Positions 11,595 through 21,841 of a stretch of DNA of 59,514 nucleotides are shown piece by piece. Position numbers and translations under genes: made by a program. The DNA is from Pseudonocardiales bacterium (GTDB lineage Bacteria; Actinomycetota; Actinomycetes; Mycobacteriales; Jatrophihabitantaceae), in assembly GCA_003243915.1 (NCBI GenBank), contig QHCC01000001.1:13565-73078 (forward strand). Direction: 5' to 3'. The number at the start of each line of letters is the position of its first letter. Positions within the stretch are counted from its first letter, which is position 1. Under the pieces are notes generated by a model, which was given only the letters and a program-made list of their open reading frames with translations, was not told the DNA's origin and did not search any database.

Positions 11595-12853
11595 CCCGCA
11601 CCCGCACCCGAGCGCAAGCGATTCTCGGACTCGCGCTAGCCCTGACTCTTGGCGCCACGGCTTGCAGCACCAAGGCGAACAAGTCGGGAGGTAAGACTGA
11701 GAACGGGGTGAAGGCCGGTCCCGGCGTCACCAAGGACGCGATCACGCTGGGCGTGCTCACCGACGAGTCCGGCGTTTTCGCCCCCCTCGGCACAGCCGTG
11801 ACCCAGGGCAACCAGATCGGAGTCGACGAGATCAACGCAGCTGGCGGTATCTGCGGACGCAAGATCAATCTCACGGTCAAGGACACGGCCTACGACGTGC
11901 AGAAGGCCGTCAGCGAGTACGCCGAGATCGCACCCAATATCGCCGGCATCCTGCAGATGCTTGGTTCGCCGGCCACGACAGCGCTGCTGCCCACCATCAC
12001 CAGCGATCACATGGTGTCGGCGACGGCAACCTGGGCGTCGTCCTTGCTGAGTAGCCCGGACATCCAGATCTCCGGGGCTACCTACGACATCGAGATGATC
12101 AACGGGATCTCGTACCTGCTCGACAAGGGCCTGATCAAGAAGGGCGACAAGCTCGGTCACATTGCCTTCGAAGGCGCCTATGGCGACAACGGGCTGAAGG
12201 GGTCGAAGTACGCGGCCGACAAGCTCGGTCTCACCATAGTGACGCAGCGGCCGAAGGCCACCGAGACGGACATGACCAGCGCCATCGGGGCATTCAAGCA
12301 GGCCGGCGTCAAGGCCATCCTGCTGACCGTGGGCCCCAAGCAACTGGCCTCCGCCGCCGGTGTCGCCGCGGCCGGCGGACTCGACGTGCCGATCCTGGGC
12401 AACAACCCGACCTTCAGCCCCGGGCTTCTCAAGACACCGGCCGGACCGGCCATCGAGAAGAATTTCTACCTGTCGGCGTCCTCGTCCCCGCTGTCCGCGG
12501 ACAACCCGGCAGTCAAGAAGATTCTGACCGCCTTCAAGGCGAAGTATTCCTCCTCGACCCCGAACGCCGGAGTGGCCTACGGCTACGGCGTCGCGAAGAT
12601 CTACGCGCAGACGCTCAAGGCAGCCTGCGACGCGAAGGACCTCACGCGCGAGGGCATCGAGAAGGCCTTCCACACGTTGAAGAACGTGGACACCGGAGGC
12701 ATCATCGCGCCGCTGGACTACAGCAAGCAGGGTGAAATTCCGGCGCGTCAGACGCTCATCGCCAAGGCGAACGCGGCCAACCTCGCCATCGACGGCCTCA
12801 AGGTCGAGAAGGACCTGTTCGAGTCCGACATCGCCAAGGACTACAAGCCTTAA
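11591..12853 (+). CDS. livJ: ABC transporter substrate-binding lipoprotein (Leu/Ile/Val-type)
   Basis: 420 residues. A basic N-terminus, hydrophobic stretch and lipobox LGATAC (acylated Cys at residue 25) show a secreted lipoprotein; a periplasmic-binding-protein type I fold follows (ITLGVLTDESGVFAPLGTAVTQGNQIGVDEINAAGG). The ATG is in an ATGA overlap with livM and has the strong ribosome site GGAGGATCCCGT, so this protein is probably made in excess. The ligand cannot be read from sequence; branched-chain amino acids, amides/urea or aromatic acids are all possible in this family. Confidence 0.93.
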   Translation: MTRTRTRAQAILGLALALTLGATACSTKANKSGGKTENGVKAGPGVTKDAITLGVLTDESGVFAPLGTAVTQGNQIGVDEINAAGGICGRKINLTVKDTAYDVQKAVSEYAEIAPNIAGILQMLGSPATTALLPTITSDHMVSATATWASSLLSSPDIQISGATYDIEMINGISYLLDKGLIKKGDKLGHIAFEGAYGDNGLKGSKYAADKLGLTIVTQRPKATETDMTSAIGAFKQAGVKAILLTVGPKQLASAAGVAAAGGLDVPILGNNPTFSPGLLKTPAGPAIEKNFYLSASSSPLSADNPAVKKILTAFKAKYSSSTPNAGVAYGYGVAKIYAQTLKAACDAKDLTREGIEKAFHTLKNVDTGGIIAPLDYSKQGEIPARQTLIAKANAANLAIDGLKVEKDLFESDIAKDYKP

Positions 12854-12869
12854 CGGGCTACCGGGCCCA

Positions 12870-12898
12870 GCCGGCGGGGTGAGCGCGTCCCCGCCGGC
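12870..12898 (+). terminator. 10-bp hairpin at end of liv operon
   Basis: GCCGGCGGGG, a 9-nt loop and CCCCGCCGGC form a perfect stem 17 bp after the livJ stop and 31 bp before the PucR-family start. It may end the liv transcript or lower read-through into the regulator gene. Confidence 0.7.
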
Positions 12899-12929
12899 AG
12901 GCTCGCTGCCGACGGGGATTGGCGGTGAG

Positions 12930-14900
12930 ATGAGCACTCTGCTGGTACCGGATACAGAGGCTTGGGTGGACCTGCTGCGAATGTTGGCCGAGGAAGCACC
13001 CGACGCCTCGTTCACCAGGTGGCTGAGTCGCCACGGTGCGGGCCAGGGCCGTGAATTGCCTTCCGTGGTCGTCGACGGCTACGAACTGGCTCGGCGCACC
13101 AGGGACAACAGCGCGCGGCGGGAGCGTCGCGAAAGTGAACTCGGCGCGTTGTACGCGACCGCCGGGGACCTGTCCTCGTTACGCGACACCGACAGGGTCC
13201 TGACCGCGATCGTTCGGCGTGCCCGTGCGCTCTTGGTCAGCGACGTCGCGTACATCACCTTGATCGACAAAGAGGGTGACGTGACGACGATGCGCGTCGA
13301 GGTCGGCATGCAGACCTCGGCTCTTCGCGAGATGCGATTGGCCCACGGAACCGGAGTCAGCGGCATGGTCGCCAAGACCGGCGAGCCGTTCTGGACACCG
13401 GACTACCTCCACGACCGGCGGATCGTGCACGTCATCGACGACATCGTGGCCGAGGAGGGTCTGTCGGCTGTGCTCGGCGTGCCGCTCGTGCTGGGCACCC
13501 AGGTTCTCGGGGTGCTGTTCGCTGCAGATCGCCGTTCCCGGATCTTCGCGGCCGATGAAGTGGCATTGCTGACCTCGCTGGGAAACCATGCCGCGATCGC
13601 GCTGAACAACGCGCGGATGTTCGAGGAGTCCCGCGCGGCGTTGGATGAGCTGACCCAGGCCCACGCGGCGATGAAGGCCCATGCCGACCTCGTCGAGAAA
13701 TCCGCCCTCGTGCACGACCGGCTCGCCGAGCTGATCCTGCGGGGCGCCGAGATGGCCGGAGTCGTCGACGCGCTGGCTGACATACTCCAAGCCGACGTCC
13801 TGGTGCTCGATCCGGATGGTGCCGAACTGGCTCGCTCGGCGGCCATGTCCGCCGCGATCCACGCCACCTTGCACGCCCACGCCGGCGGCCACTCCGAACT
13901 GGGCCACGACGATGACGAACGGTGGAGTGAGGCCAGCAGCCAGGCCTTCCGACTCGGTCGCACCGCCCGTTTTCAGACCGGACGCGGCAGCCAAGACATC
14001 TGGATCACCCCCATCATTGCCGGCACCGAGCACTTTGCGGTGGTGCTCTCGACGCGCGCGGAGGAGTTCGCCGAATCCGAGCGGCGCACGCTGGAGCGCG
14101 GTGCGCAGGTGACCGCACTGCTGCTGCTGATGAGCCGGTCCGTGGCAGCCGCCGAACAGGCCGTTCGAGGCGAGTTGTTGGACGACCTGCTCAGTTCCTA
14201 CCCGGTCGACGAGGCCGGCCTGCGACGTCGCGCCGAGCTGTTGGGGACGGACTTGAGGTCCGAGCACGCGGTCGTCGCGGCGCGTCCGGTCGACCAGACC
14301 CAGCGGGCCACCGTCCTGCAGGCGGCCGACCTGCTCGTTCGTGAGGTCGGCGGTATCGCCGGCGAACACGACGGCAGCATCGTCTGTCTGCTGCCTGGTC
14401 TCAGCGCGAACGCCGCAGCGAATCGGCTCGCCGCAGGGATCGACCAGCTGGCCAATGCCGGGGCCACGGTGGGGGCAGCCGGCCCCGCGAAAGGTGTGCT
14501 TGGATTGGCCAAGGCGTACCTCGACGCTGCCAGGTGCGAACGGATCCTGCTCGCTCTCGGTCGACCGGGAACACGCGCGACACCGCGGGACCTGGGCATC
14601 TACGGTCTGCTGTTCAGCGGCGCATCCCGCGATCAGATCGACACCTTCCTCGACGACCGCCTGGGTCCGCTCATCCGGTACGACGCCGAGCACGGCACCG
14701 ATCTGGTGATCACCCTGCGCGCGTACTTCTCGACCGCCGGAAACGTGGCCAAGGCCGCTGGCGTGCTGTACCTGCACACCAACACGCTTCGCCAACGCCT
14801 GGCCCGGATCGGCGAGCTCATCGGCGAAGACTGGCGCGATGAGCAGCACCTCGAACTGCACGTGGCCACCCGAATCCACGAGATCATCCGCGAGATCTGA
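12930..14900 (+). CDS. GAF-PucR family transcriptional regulator
   Basis: 656 residues. A GAF domain occupies about 75-235 (ARALLVSDVAYITLIDKEGD, GTGVSGMVAKTGEPF), followed by a helical linker, and the C-terminus has the PucR/CdaR helix-turn-helix (AYFSTAGNVAKAAGVLYLHTNTLRQRLARI). Proteins of this plan regulate catabolic or transport operons, often in response to a small molecule. Only 76 bp separate it from livJ, in the same direction, so it is likely the regulator of the importer. ATG 12930 is chosen; the ORF-track start overlaps livJ. Confidence 0.88.
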   Translation: MSTLLVPDTEAWVDLLRMLAEEAPDASFTRWLSRHGAGQGRELPSVVVDGYELARRTRDNSARRERRESELGALYATAGDLSSLRDTDRVLTAIVRRARALLVSDVAYITLIDKEGDVTTMRVEVGMQTSALREMRLAHGTGVSGMVAKTGEPFWTPDYLHDRRIVHVIDDIVAEEGLSAVLGVPLVLGTQVLGVLFAADRRSRIFAADEVALLTSLGNHAAIALNNARMFEESRAALDELTQAHAAMKAHADLVEKSALVHDRLAELILRGAEMAGVVDALADILQADVLVLDPDGAELARSAAMSAAIHATLHAHAGGHSELGHDDDERWSEASSQAFRLGRTARFQTGRGSQDIWITPIIAGTEHFAVVLSTRAEEFAESERRTLERGAQVTALLLLMSRSVAAAEQAVRGELLDDLLSSYPVDEAGLRRRAELLGTDLRSEHAVVAARPVDQTQRATVLQAADLLVREVGGIAGEHDGSIVCLLPGLSANAAANRLAAGIDQLANAGATVGAAGPAKGVLGLAKAYLDAARCERILLALGRPGTRATPRDLGIYGLLFSGASRDQIDTFLDDRLGPLIRYDAEHGTDLVITLRAYFSTAGNVAKAAGVLYLHTNTLRQRLARIGELIGEDWRDEQHLELHVATRIHEIIREI

Positions 14901-15313
14901 CCGGCTCCTGTCGCAAGACCGCTGGAGCCGCGCAGCGCACCTCGCCCGACGCCGGCATCGGGCCAGTCGCCCAGACCCAATCTATGAGATCCGCCGGACA
15001 GATCCTGCCGCCAACATCGCCTGCCAAGGGACCACTTCGCGCGCTGCGCCCACTTGCCCGCCACACCGACCGACACCAGCTGGTTCGCCGTCGCAGCCGC
15101 GTCACGTCACACGCAGACGCACAAGCCCGTCGGACGAATGCCGCGCCTCCGCTACGGCCGGTGACAGCGTCCTTCTGGTCACCCCAACTACGGACGAACT
15201 GTGGGTGAATATGGTAAAACTTATGCTTCGTAGCCTTATGGTGCGCTTCGCCCTCCGGGAACATAGGGGACCGCTGCTCGCCATACGCCGTGCGACCGGG
15301 CTGGAGGAGTTCC
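14901..15313. other. Intergenic region upstream of secreted phosphoesterase
   Basis: About 410 bp. ORFs here on both strands lack family motifs and ribosome sites and look like high-GC shadows. A locally AT-richer segment near 15200-15245 (AATATGGTAAAACTTATGC) is the best candidate for the promoter of the phosphoesterase. Confidence 0.5.
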
Positions 15314-18070
15314 ATGATCGGATGGAAGTCAGGGAGGGCCGTCGCCGTGGTGGTGGTCGTTCTCTCCGTAACCGTGCCCGCCGGCGCCAGCCCCATCGGC
15401 CAGTTGAGCCAGGCCAACTCTGCTGGCGCCCATCCGGCGACGGGCGTCGGTTCGTGCACGCTGAAGAACTGGAACCCGGACGCCGATCCCGGTGACGCCA
15501 AGGACCTGCCCCAAGGTCAGCGTCCCCAGACGTACAAGCCCGACGACTACAACTGCACCGGCGCTACCTTCGCCGCCGACGGAGCTGAGTTCACCAAGTT
15601 CCCGCAGCCGCACGACTTCCACGCGGCACCAGCCGCCATCTCTGCTGACCAGGGCAAGGCCGGGGCGCAGACTGCCCGGACGACCGCAGCGGCAACGGCG
15701 AACCCACTCGCGCCCTACTTCCCCCCGTTCACGCACTTCGTGGTGCTGTACCGGGAGAACCACACCTTCGACGACTACCTGGGCGACTGCGCGACGACGG
15801 TCCAGGCCGGCTGCAATGGCGCGGTGCAGAGCACGAACCACATCAGCTCCGTGCCCAACCTGCACACCCTGGCCAAGACGTACGCGCTGTCGGACACCTA
15901 CAGCACCGGCACCCAGCCCCCGAGCGGCCCCAATCACTGGTGGCTGTTCTCCGCGCAGTCCTCCTCGAGCTCGCAACAGCAGTCCTACCCGGCCGCCACC
16001 GGAACCCAATTCGACCGGTTCCTGAAGGGTGTTACCGGCCCGGTCGGTGAAGGCACCAACCCGTGCACGACCCAGACCGGCGCGGCGTCTGGTAGCAGCC
16101 CCTACACATTCGTCATGAACGGCGACTTCTACTGGATGCTCACCACGGGCAGCGGGGAGTGGCGAAACCCGGGCACCGGCAAACCCGAGGTTCTGCCGGT
16201 GAACCGCCCTGGCACGAGCATCCCGGAGGAACTCGCCTACAACAACTACACCTGCAAGGGTCAGAACGACGACGACCAGACGATCGGGACGGGCTTCCAG
16301 AACTTCGTGAGCGCCAACGGACTGCCCGCCTACTCCTACGTCGAGCTGTTCAACGACCACCCGGGCACGTACCAGGACATCCCCAAGAACGACTCGGTCA
16401 CTAAGCAGATCGTTGACTCGATCATGAACAACGCGGCGTACAAGGACAACACCCTCATCGTCGTCACCGAGGACGACACCCAGAACGGCAACAACGGCCC
16501 CGACCACGTCAGCAACACCTACCGTGTGCCGCTGGTGCTCGTGGCCTCGCCGCTCTACCTGAAGCAGCACTACCTCAGCCACGTCGCTTACACGACGAAC
16601 AACGTCCTGGCGGCGATGGAGCGGACGATGGAGAACGTCCACCCGGGCATCATCGACCCGAACAACACCATCGCCCCGAGCACATACCCGATGACGACCG
16701 GCGACCAGGCGGCTTTGGGCGACCCACTGTCCGACTTCTGGATCCAGGGCGTCACCCCGCTGACCGCCGCAGCCGCAGCGAACCCGACAACGGGCAACGC
16801 ACCCCTGACCGTGTCCTTCACCGGCTCCGCTACCGGCGGAACCCCGCCCTACCGGTACAGCTGGAACTTCGGTGACGGATCGGCGGCGAGCACCGCGCAG
16901 AACCCGACCCACACCTACAACGCGGCCTGCACCTGCACCGCGACGCTCACGGTCACCGACAGCTCGTCGCCGGCGAAGACTGCCACGTCGAACGTCACGG
17001 TCACCGTCAGCGCCATCGGCAACCCACTCACGGCCACCGCCTCCGCCAATCCGACATCCGGCCAAACCCCGTTGACCGTCTCCTTCACCGGCACCGGCAC
17101 CGGCGGAACCCCGCCCTACCGGTACAGCTGGAACTTCGGTGACGGATCGGCGGCGAGCACCACGCAGAACCCGACCCACACCTACAACGCGGCCTGCACC
17201 TGCATCGCGACGCTCACGGTCACCGACAGTTCGTCGCCGGCGAAGACCGCCGCGTCGAGCGTCACGATCACGGCCTCACCCATCGCCGGGACGCCACCAG
17301 GTGCGCCCACCGGTCTCACGGCGAGTGCAGGTAACGCCCAAACGGCCCTGTCCTGGACGGCTCCGGCCAGCAACGGTGGCGTCAACATCACCTCCTACCG
17401 GGTATACCGCGGCACCTCTGCGGGCACAGAGACCCTGCTGACCTCCGGTGGATGCAGCGGGCTGGGCGCGGTGCTCTCCTGCACCGACGCCGGCCTCACC
17501 ACCGGCCAGACGTACTACTACAAGGTCAGCGCCGTGAACGCCATCGGCGAGGGCGCGCGGAGCAACGAGGCGTCCGCTACGCCGACCGGCGGGTGCTCCT
17601 CGAGCCAGCTCCTCGGCAACCCGGGCTTCGAGACCGGTTCCGCCGCGCCGTGGTCTGCATCCTCGGGCGTGGTCAGCACCAACGCCACCGAGCCGGCGCA
17701 CTCCGGCAGCTGGGACGCCTGGCTGGACGGTTACGGCGCGACGCACACCGACACCCTGTCCCAGGCGGCAACGCTGCCCACGGGCTGCGCGAACTACAAG
17801 TTCAACTTCTACATGCACATCGACACCGCGGAGACCACGACGACGGCGAAATACGACACCCTGAAACTGCAGGTGTTGAACAGCTCAGGCACGGTCCTCG
17901 CGACCCTGTACACGTACTCCAACCTCAACCACAACACCGGCTACAGCCTGCACTCGTTCAACCTCGCCAGCTACGCCGGGCAGAACGTCACACTCAAGTT
18001 CACCGGGACGGAGGACTACACGAAGCAGACGTCCTTCGTCATAGACGACGCGACGGTCAACGTGAGCTGA
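15314..18070 (+). CDS. Secreted phosphoesterase (phospholipase C/acid phosphatase family) with PKD and Fn3 domains
   Basis: 918 residues from ATG 15314 (GGAGGAG upstream). Signal peptide 1-25 ([17 protein letters not shown]). Phosphoesterase domain about 125-470: [18 protein letters not shown] near its start, then [19 protein letters not shown] and [16 protein letters not shown], the pattern of PF04185 phospholipase C/acid phosphatases. Two PKD domains follow, about 485-570 and 575-655, then a fibronectin III domain about 660-755 and a C-terminal carbohydrate-binding-like domain (NPGFETG...). It probably releases phosphate from organic phosphates outside the cell; the add-on domains suggest polymer binding. 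Substrate unknown. Confidence 0.9.
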   Translation: MIGWKSGRAVAVVVVVLSVTVPAGASPIGQLSQANSAGAHPATGVGSCTLKNWNPDADPGDAKDLPQGQRPQTYKPDDYNCTGATFAADGAEFTKFPQPHDFHAAPAAISADQGKAGAQTARTTAAATANPLAPYFPPFTHFVVLYRENHTFDDYLGDCATTVQAGCNGAVQSTNHISSVPNLHTLAKTYALSDTYSTGTQPPSGPNHWWLFSAQSSSSSQQQSYPAATGTQFDRFLKGVTGPVGEGTNPCTTQTGAASGSSPYTFVMNGDFYWMLTTGSGEWRNPGTGKPEVLPVNRPGTSIPEELAYNNYTCKGQNDDDQTIGTGFQNFVSANGLPAYSYVELFNDHPGTYQDIPKNDSVTKQIVDSIMNNAAYKDNTLIVVTEDDTQNGNNGPDHVSNTYRVPLVLVASPLYLKQHYLSHVAYTTNNVLAAMERTMENVHPGIIDPNNTIAPSTYPMTTGDQAALGDPLSDFWIQGVTPLTAAAAANPTTGNAPLTVSFTGSATGGTPPYRYSWNFGDGSAASTAQNPTHTYNAACTCTATLTVTDSSSPAKTATSNVTVTVSAIGNPLTATASANPTSGQTPLTVSFTGTGTGGTPPYRYSWNFGDGSAASTTQNPTHTYNAACTCIATLTVTDSSSPAKTAASSVTITASPIAGTPPGAPTGLTASAGNAQTALSWTAPASNGGVNITSYRVYRGTSAGTETLLTSGGCSGLGAVLSCTDAGLTTGQTYYYKVSAVNAIGEGARSNEASATPTGGCSSSQLLGNPGFETGSAAPWSASSGVVSTNATEPAHSGSWDAWLDGYGATHTDTLSQAATLPTGCANYKFNFYMHIDTAETTTTAKYDTLKLQVLNSSGTVLATLYTYSNLNHNTGYSLHSFNLASYAGQNVTLKFTGTEDYTKQTSFVIDDATVNVS
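16767..17300 (+). repeat. Tandem duplication of a 267-bp PKD-coding unit
   Basis: The two PKD-domain coding units are offset by exactly 267 bp (89 codons). From about 16834 to 16985 the DNA is almost identical to 17101-17252, with synonymous and non-synonymous differences few, while the outer 60-70 bp of each unit have diverged. This is the pattern of a recent duplication or of gene conversion. Confidence 0.85.
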
Positions 18071-18544
18071 GGCAATCGACAGTAGCTGTCAAGCATCATC
18101 TGGCACGCTGTCGCGCATCAACCGAGGCCAGGAACTCGAACACGTCCGCCGGTCTCACCTCTAGCGGGGTGCTTCCATCTTGAGCCAAAGCGCTTACCCG
18201 GGCTTGTTGAGAACGTTCGTGCAATCTACTTGAGAACGATCTTGCTGAGTGCTGCCTCTGTGGCCCGGCGTCCTTCTCGCGGGCGCTGCGTAACGGGCAG
18301 TCCAACGCGTGGTGAGGCCGTCCCGGTTTGAGCCTGCTCGACCCGACATTCTTGCGAGCCGGGCTTCCGGGATCTCAGTGCGGCGTCGGCACTGGCCATA
18401 CGTTCGCGTGGACCGCCCACGACGACGAATTTTCCTCTGGCGATCGGTCACTAGCTGTGGCACAGCAGCCTGCAGAGGGAAGGCGAGCCCGATTTCAAGC
18501 TCAATAGTGAACTCCATCGCGATCACGGTGCGTCGCTTCGGTGC
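18071..18544. other. No supported gene
   Basis: About 470 bp downstream of the phosphoesterase. ORFs on both strands lack motifs. A minus-strand stretch near 18110-18190 reads TPLEVRPADVFEFLASVDARQRAR, which faintly recalls the N-terminal part of tyrosine recombinases, but is too short to call. Confidence 0.4.
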
Positions 18545-18749
18545 GATGAGCGTGAAGCGCAGACACGCGAGCTCGGCGGCTATCTGTGCGGCCGCAGGCT
18601 TTACGAGACCATGCTGCCGTGGGAGACCGATCCATCGCGTGTTCCGCAATCCGGTCGTCGTCGGTGGCGGCACGCCCTTCCTGCCCCTGGTCACCGCAGA
18701 CGTTCGGCTAGACCTGGTCGAGACCGGGGTACATCAACGAGTCGACTGA
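18545..18749 (+). pseudogene. Dihydrofolate reductase-family (RibD C-terminal-like) remnant
   Basis: Frame 2 from 18545 reads ELGGYLCGRRLYETMLPWETD, the N-terminal block of small DHFR/RibD-C-family proteins. Frame 3, from about 18642, reads FRNPVVVGGGTPFLP then LDLVETG, the C-terminal block. In intact members some 70-80 residues separate these blocks; here they abut in different frames. The gene has therefore lost its middle and is not functional. No start or upstream N-terminus was found. Confidence 0.72.
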
Positions 18750-18897
18750 ACCCCGGCAGTCCCGATGATGAGCAATGAGTAGTTCGACTCACGACATAGC
18801 CCTGGGTCATCGCTGATGATAGGGAGACAAATCGTGCAGATGGCACACGGCCGCAATGAGGGTCGGTGCGGTGCGATGAACTCGAAGGGTGTGACCG

Positions 18898-19131
18898 GTG
18901 AGGGAAATGCTGAGGGTTATAGGTGTGCTCGCGACAGTGTGCTTCGTTGTCTTGCCACTGTCCGGCTGTGACAACCGCGAGCGCATGTGCGAGCAGGGCC
19001 AGTATCCGGCGCGCTCGGTCCAGTACCCGGCGTCCGGACGGGTTTGTGTTGACAGCGGCCATGATCCACCGACGGGTTATGAGCGATTCCCAGCAGGGCA
19101 TGTGCCGACCTACGTCGACCAAGACCGGTAG
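18898..19131 (+). CDS. Small lipoprotein of unknown function
   Basis: 77 residues. A short hydrophobic signal ends in the lipobox LSGC (Cys 24), followed by a small mature part with two further cysteines (RMCEQGQYP, GRVCVDSG) and a tyrosine/proline-rich end (PPTGYERFPAGHVPTYVDQD). Small lipoproteins with this Cys/PTYVD pattern are known to me from streptomycetes; their role is unknown. GTG 18898 has AAGGG 9 nt upstream; ATG 18907 is an alternative. It stands alone between a gene remnant and the convergent permease operon. Confidence 0.72.
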   Translation: MREMLRVIGVLATVCFVVLPLSGCDNRERMCEQGQYPARSVQYPASGRVCVDSGHDPPTGYERFPAGHVPTYVDQDR

Positions 19132-19330
19132 CGGCTCGTACTCGCCGTAGCGGCGGGGCAGCGCTTCGGGCAAGAACTTTCGAGCGAGCCCACCCGTGGG
19201 CTACCCCCTTACGCAGCAGAGGTTTCGGCGATTCCCGAAGTCCTTCGAACGCCAAACACTCGCCTGTTGAAATGATCTTCGTCCCGGCTCTGGCAGGCCA
19301 CGTTAGGTTTCCGGTCGGGTGACTGTGGCC

Positions 19331-21841
19331 TCACTCGCCGCGCACCCGTCCGAGGTGTGACGGAGTTCGGCCGAAGACCCAGCCACCGACCAGCGCGGCC
19401 ACCGGCAATGCGATGACCAGGGCGCCGAGCTCCAGGTAGGGCGGCTTGTTCAGGAAGCTGACGTCGTGCCAGTGCCAGGCGATCAGGGCGACGTACGCGC
19501 CAGCCGTGCCGATGATCCCGCCGAGCAGACCCAGGGCCGCGGCCGTCGTCGCGGTGAGCATGCGACGGGTCGCCCCACTGGCCCCGGCCGCAGTGAGGGT
19601 GCGCAGGTCCCCGCTCGTCTCGCTGCGGATCAGCCCGACCGTCATGGCCAGCACCGCCAGCGCGACGAGCACACCGACGAACGTCGCCCAGTCGCGTAGC
19701 TGCTGCAGCGAGTTGTCAGTCGTGTTGCGCGTCTCGACGGAGATGCCTGCGGAGGCGGCCGCCGCCCGTGCGGCGTGGATTTGTGCCGCGGTCAGCGCGT
19801 GCGCGGACTGCACCACGAAGCCCGTTGCCTGGGTGGTGAGCCCGAGTGCGGTGGCCTCATTCGGAGTCATCAGCGCGTCGGGCGCAGAGGTGTATTTCGG
19901 CAGCTTCGACAGGACCTGGATGGTGATCGCGTGCAGCCCATCGCGGGCTCCGTCGAACAGCTTCGCGCCACGCAGGTCGGTGCGTGAGGTGATGATCGCC
20001 GCGTGGACGTCGCTCGCCGAGATCCCGTAGAAGTTCAGCAACGCAGCCGTGGCGAGGTAAGGCTGGTCGACGAACTCGAAACCGCTATGCCCGTTGTGGG
20101 TGGCGGACCGGACGATCGAAGCCACCCCTGGGCCTGTCCCGTCTGCCGTCGGTGCGTCGGGGTTGTGCGGTACGTCCAACTCGATCGACGTCGTATTGAG
20201 CGACTTCGCGATCGTGGCCGCCACGGCACGGGCCGTCGCGATCTTCGCCGCAGTCGGCCCGCTGTTGCGCGACGGTGCAGGCGCAGCCTTGATCGCCGGA
20301 CCACTCGCGGGGCCACTGCCCCCACCCTCGATCCAGACGATCACCTGGTTGTTCGGCAAATTTCCTTCGGTGTAGCCGCGGTCGTGAGTTTGCTGGGCGG
20401 CCGCGGTGATCGCGATGGTGGCCGAAATGCCGACCGCGAGGCTGGCCGCAGCGAGCGCCGCACCGGACCGTGCCTGATATCGAGCGAGGTCGCGCAGCGC
20501 CAACCGCATCGCCACCGGTGCGCGGCCAGAGAGCCCGGCCAGGGCCTGCACGCCAAGCGGCGCGAGAAGCAACATGCCGCACGTCGTCGCGATGATGCCG
20601 GTGACGATCAGCAGCGTCTTCGAGTTGTGCGAGAGCACGAGCAGCACGAAGCCGAGCGTGGCAAGCGCCGAGCCCAGCAGCGCGAACCGGTGTGCGGGCT
20701 GCGGCGCCGGCGGCCGACCGGTGAGAGCGACGACCACCGGCATCCGCGAGACGGCGCGGGCCGGCCACCACGACGCGGCGATCGAGGCGAGCACGGCCAG
20801 CCCAGCTCCGAGGAACACGTCTAGCCATGGCAGTGACATCGAGTCGACTGAGTGCCCGACGACCTTCTCGAACGCCGGCTTGAGCGCGAACCACGCGACC
20901 AATCCGACCACGGTGCCCAACGCCGCGCCCACGACGCCGACGGCCGTTCCGTTCGCGAGCATGACCTTGCGGACCTGCCGGTCGGTTGCCCCGATCGCGC
21001 CGATCATGCCGAGTGAGCGCAGCCGTCGCTGCGCCATGACCGTGAAGCCCGCAACCGACAGCAGCCCGATGAACGTCAGCCCGATGGTCGCGATCAGTAG
21101 TACCGCGAGTGCCTGCTGCTGCTTGCGCGCCGCGAGCGACTGGCCGTCGGACATGATCCCCACGATGCGTCCGCCGGTCAATTGGATGTTCGAGGCGACA
21201 TTCGGGCCGGCGTTGGTCAGGAACGAGAGGCTGGTCGGGTTGGCGATCTGGCCAGGCGCGACGAGCGCGAACGTCTGGCTGAAGTCCTTCGGATTCTGGA
21301 CGATGCCGACGATGCGACGCGCCTGACCGAGCACGGTCCACGTCTGCCCGACGTGCAGTGAGAAGGTCGAGAGCACCGAGCGCGTCACGGCGATCTCGCC
21401 GGCGCCCGGATAGCGTCCGGAGACGATCCCGAGCATCGGTGAGCTGTACCGCCCGTGCTGCGCTATGGCCGTCAGATCCACGCTCGCGGTGGAGCCGGGG
21501 ATTGGGATGTGGGTGTCTTCGATCACCTCGGCGTCGGGAAGCTGCTGCTGGAAGGTGGCGATGATCCCGGCGGCCGTGCCCGGGCCGGACGCAATTACCT
21601 CGATCCGCGTCGCCGCGCTGCCCATCGACACCTGATCGCCGTTCTGGACGTTGACGACGAGGCCGAGCCCGACGGTGGTGGCCGCGACCGCGACCGTCAG
21701 CAGCGTGAGCACGAGCAGTTGCTGACGCCATTCGCGGCGCAACAGGCGCCGCGACCAGCGAGCGACCGCACGGTTCGCGATACGTGACTCGGTGCGCCCG
21801 GTGGTCAGGTTGGGTCGCGTTGGCGTCAGGGTGGTGGTCAT
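19331..21841 (-). CDS. ABC transporter permease, FtsX/MacB type
   Basis: 836 residues. An N-terminal TM segment (about 38-58) is followed by a large extracellular region, three TM helices near 260-390 (FtsX domain 1), further TM segments about 405-500, a second extracellular region and a final FtsX domain near 715-825. Stretches such as QRRLRSLGMIGAIGATDRQVRKVM are typical of FtsX permeases. The ATG at 21841 overlaps the ATPase stop (ATGA); the ORF-track start is too early. With the ATPase it forms a transporter or mechanotransmitter of the MacB superfamily, substrate unknown. Confidence 0.9.
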   Translation of the reverse strand: MTTTLTPTRPNLTTGRTESRIANRAVARWSRRLLRREWRQQLLVLTLLTVAVAATTVGLGLVVNVQNGDQVSMGSAATRIEVIASGPGTAAGIIATFQQQLPDAEVIEDTHIPIPGSTASVDLTAIAQHGRYSSPMLGIVSGRYPGAGEIAVTRSVLSTFSLHVGQTWTVLGQARRIVGIVQNPKDFSQTFALVAPGQIANPTSLSFLTNAGPNVASNIQLTGGRIVGIMSDGQSLAARKQQQALAVLLIATIGLTFIGLLSVAGFTVMAQRRLRSLGMIGAIGATDRQVRKVMLANGTAVGVVGAALGTVVGLVAWFALKPAFEKVVGHSVDSMSLPWLDVFLGAGLAVLASIAASWWPARAVSRMPVVVALTGRPPAPQPAHRFALLGSALATLGFVLLVLSHNSKTLLIVTGIIATTCGMLLLAPLGVQALAGLSGRAPVAMRLALRDLARYQARSGAALAAASLAVGISATIAITAAAQQTHDRGYTEGNLPNNQVIVWIEGGGSGPASGPAIKAAPAPSRNSGPTAAKIATARAVAATIAKSLNTTSIELDVPHNPDAPTADGTGPGVASIVRSATHNGHSGFEFVDQPYLATAALLNFYGISASDVHAAIITSRTDLRGAKLFDGARDGLHAITIQVLSKLPKYTSAPDALMTPNEATALGLTTQATGFVVQSAHALTAAQIHAARAAAASAGISVETRNTTDNSLQQLRDWATFVGVLVALAVLAMTVGLIRSETSGDLRTLTAAGASGATRRMLTATTAAALGLLGGIIGTAGAYVALIAWHWHDVSFLNKPPYLELGALVIALPVAALVGGWVFGRTPSHLGRVRGE

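Noticed and set aside
12636-13015. Long antisense ORF over livJ (11636..13015)
   Set aside because: Antisense of a strongly supported gene; high-GC third positions keep the opposite frame open.
14884-15501. 205-aa minus-strand ORF upstream of the phosphoesterase
   Set aside because: Composition is shadow-like, no motif, no ribosome site and it covers the start of a well-supported plus-strand gene.
18096-18305. Minus-strand ORF with faint resemblance to a tyrosine recombinase N-terminus
   Set aside because: Only about 25 residues are suggestive and no catalytic R-H-R-Y part follows.
18194-18694. 166-aa minus-strand ORF opposite the DHFR remnant
   Set aside because: No motif and Arg-rich; the plus strand carries the recognisable blocks.
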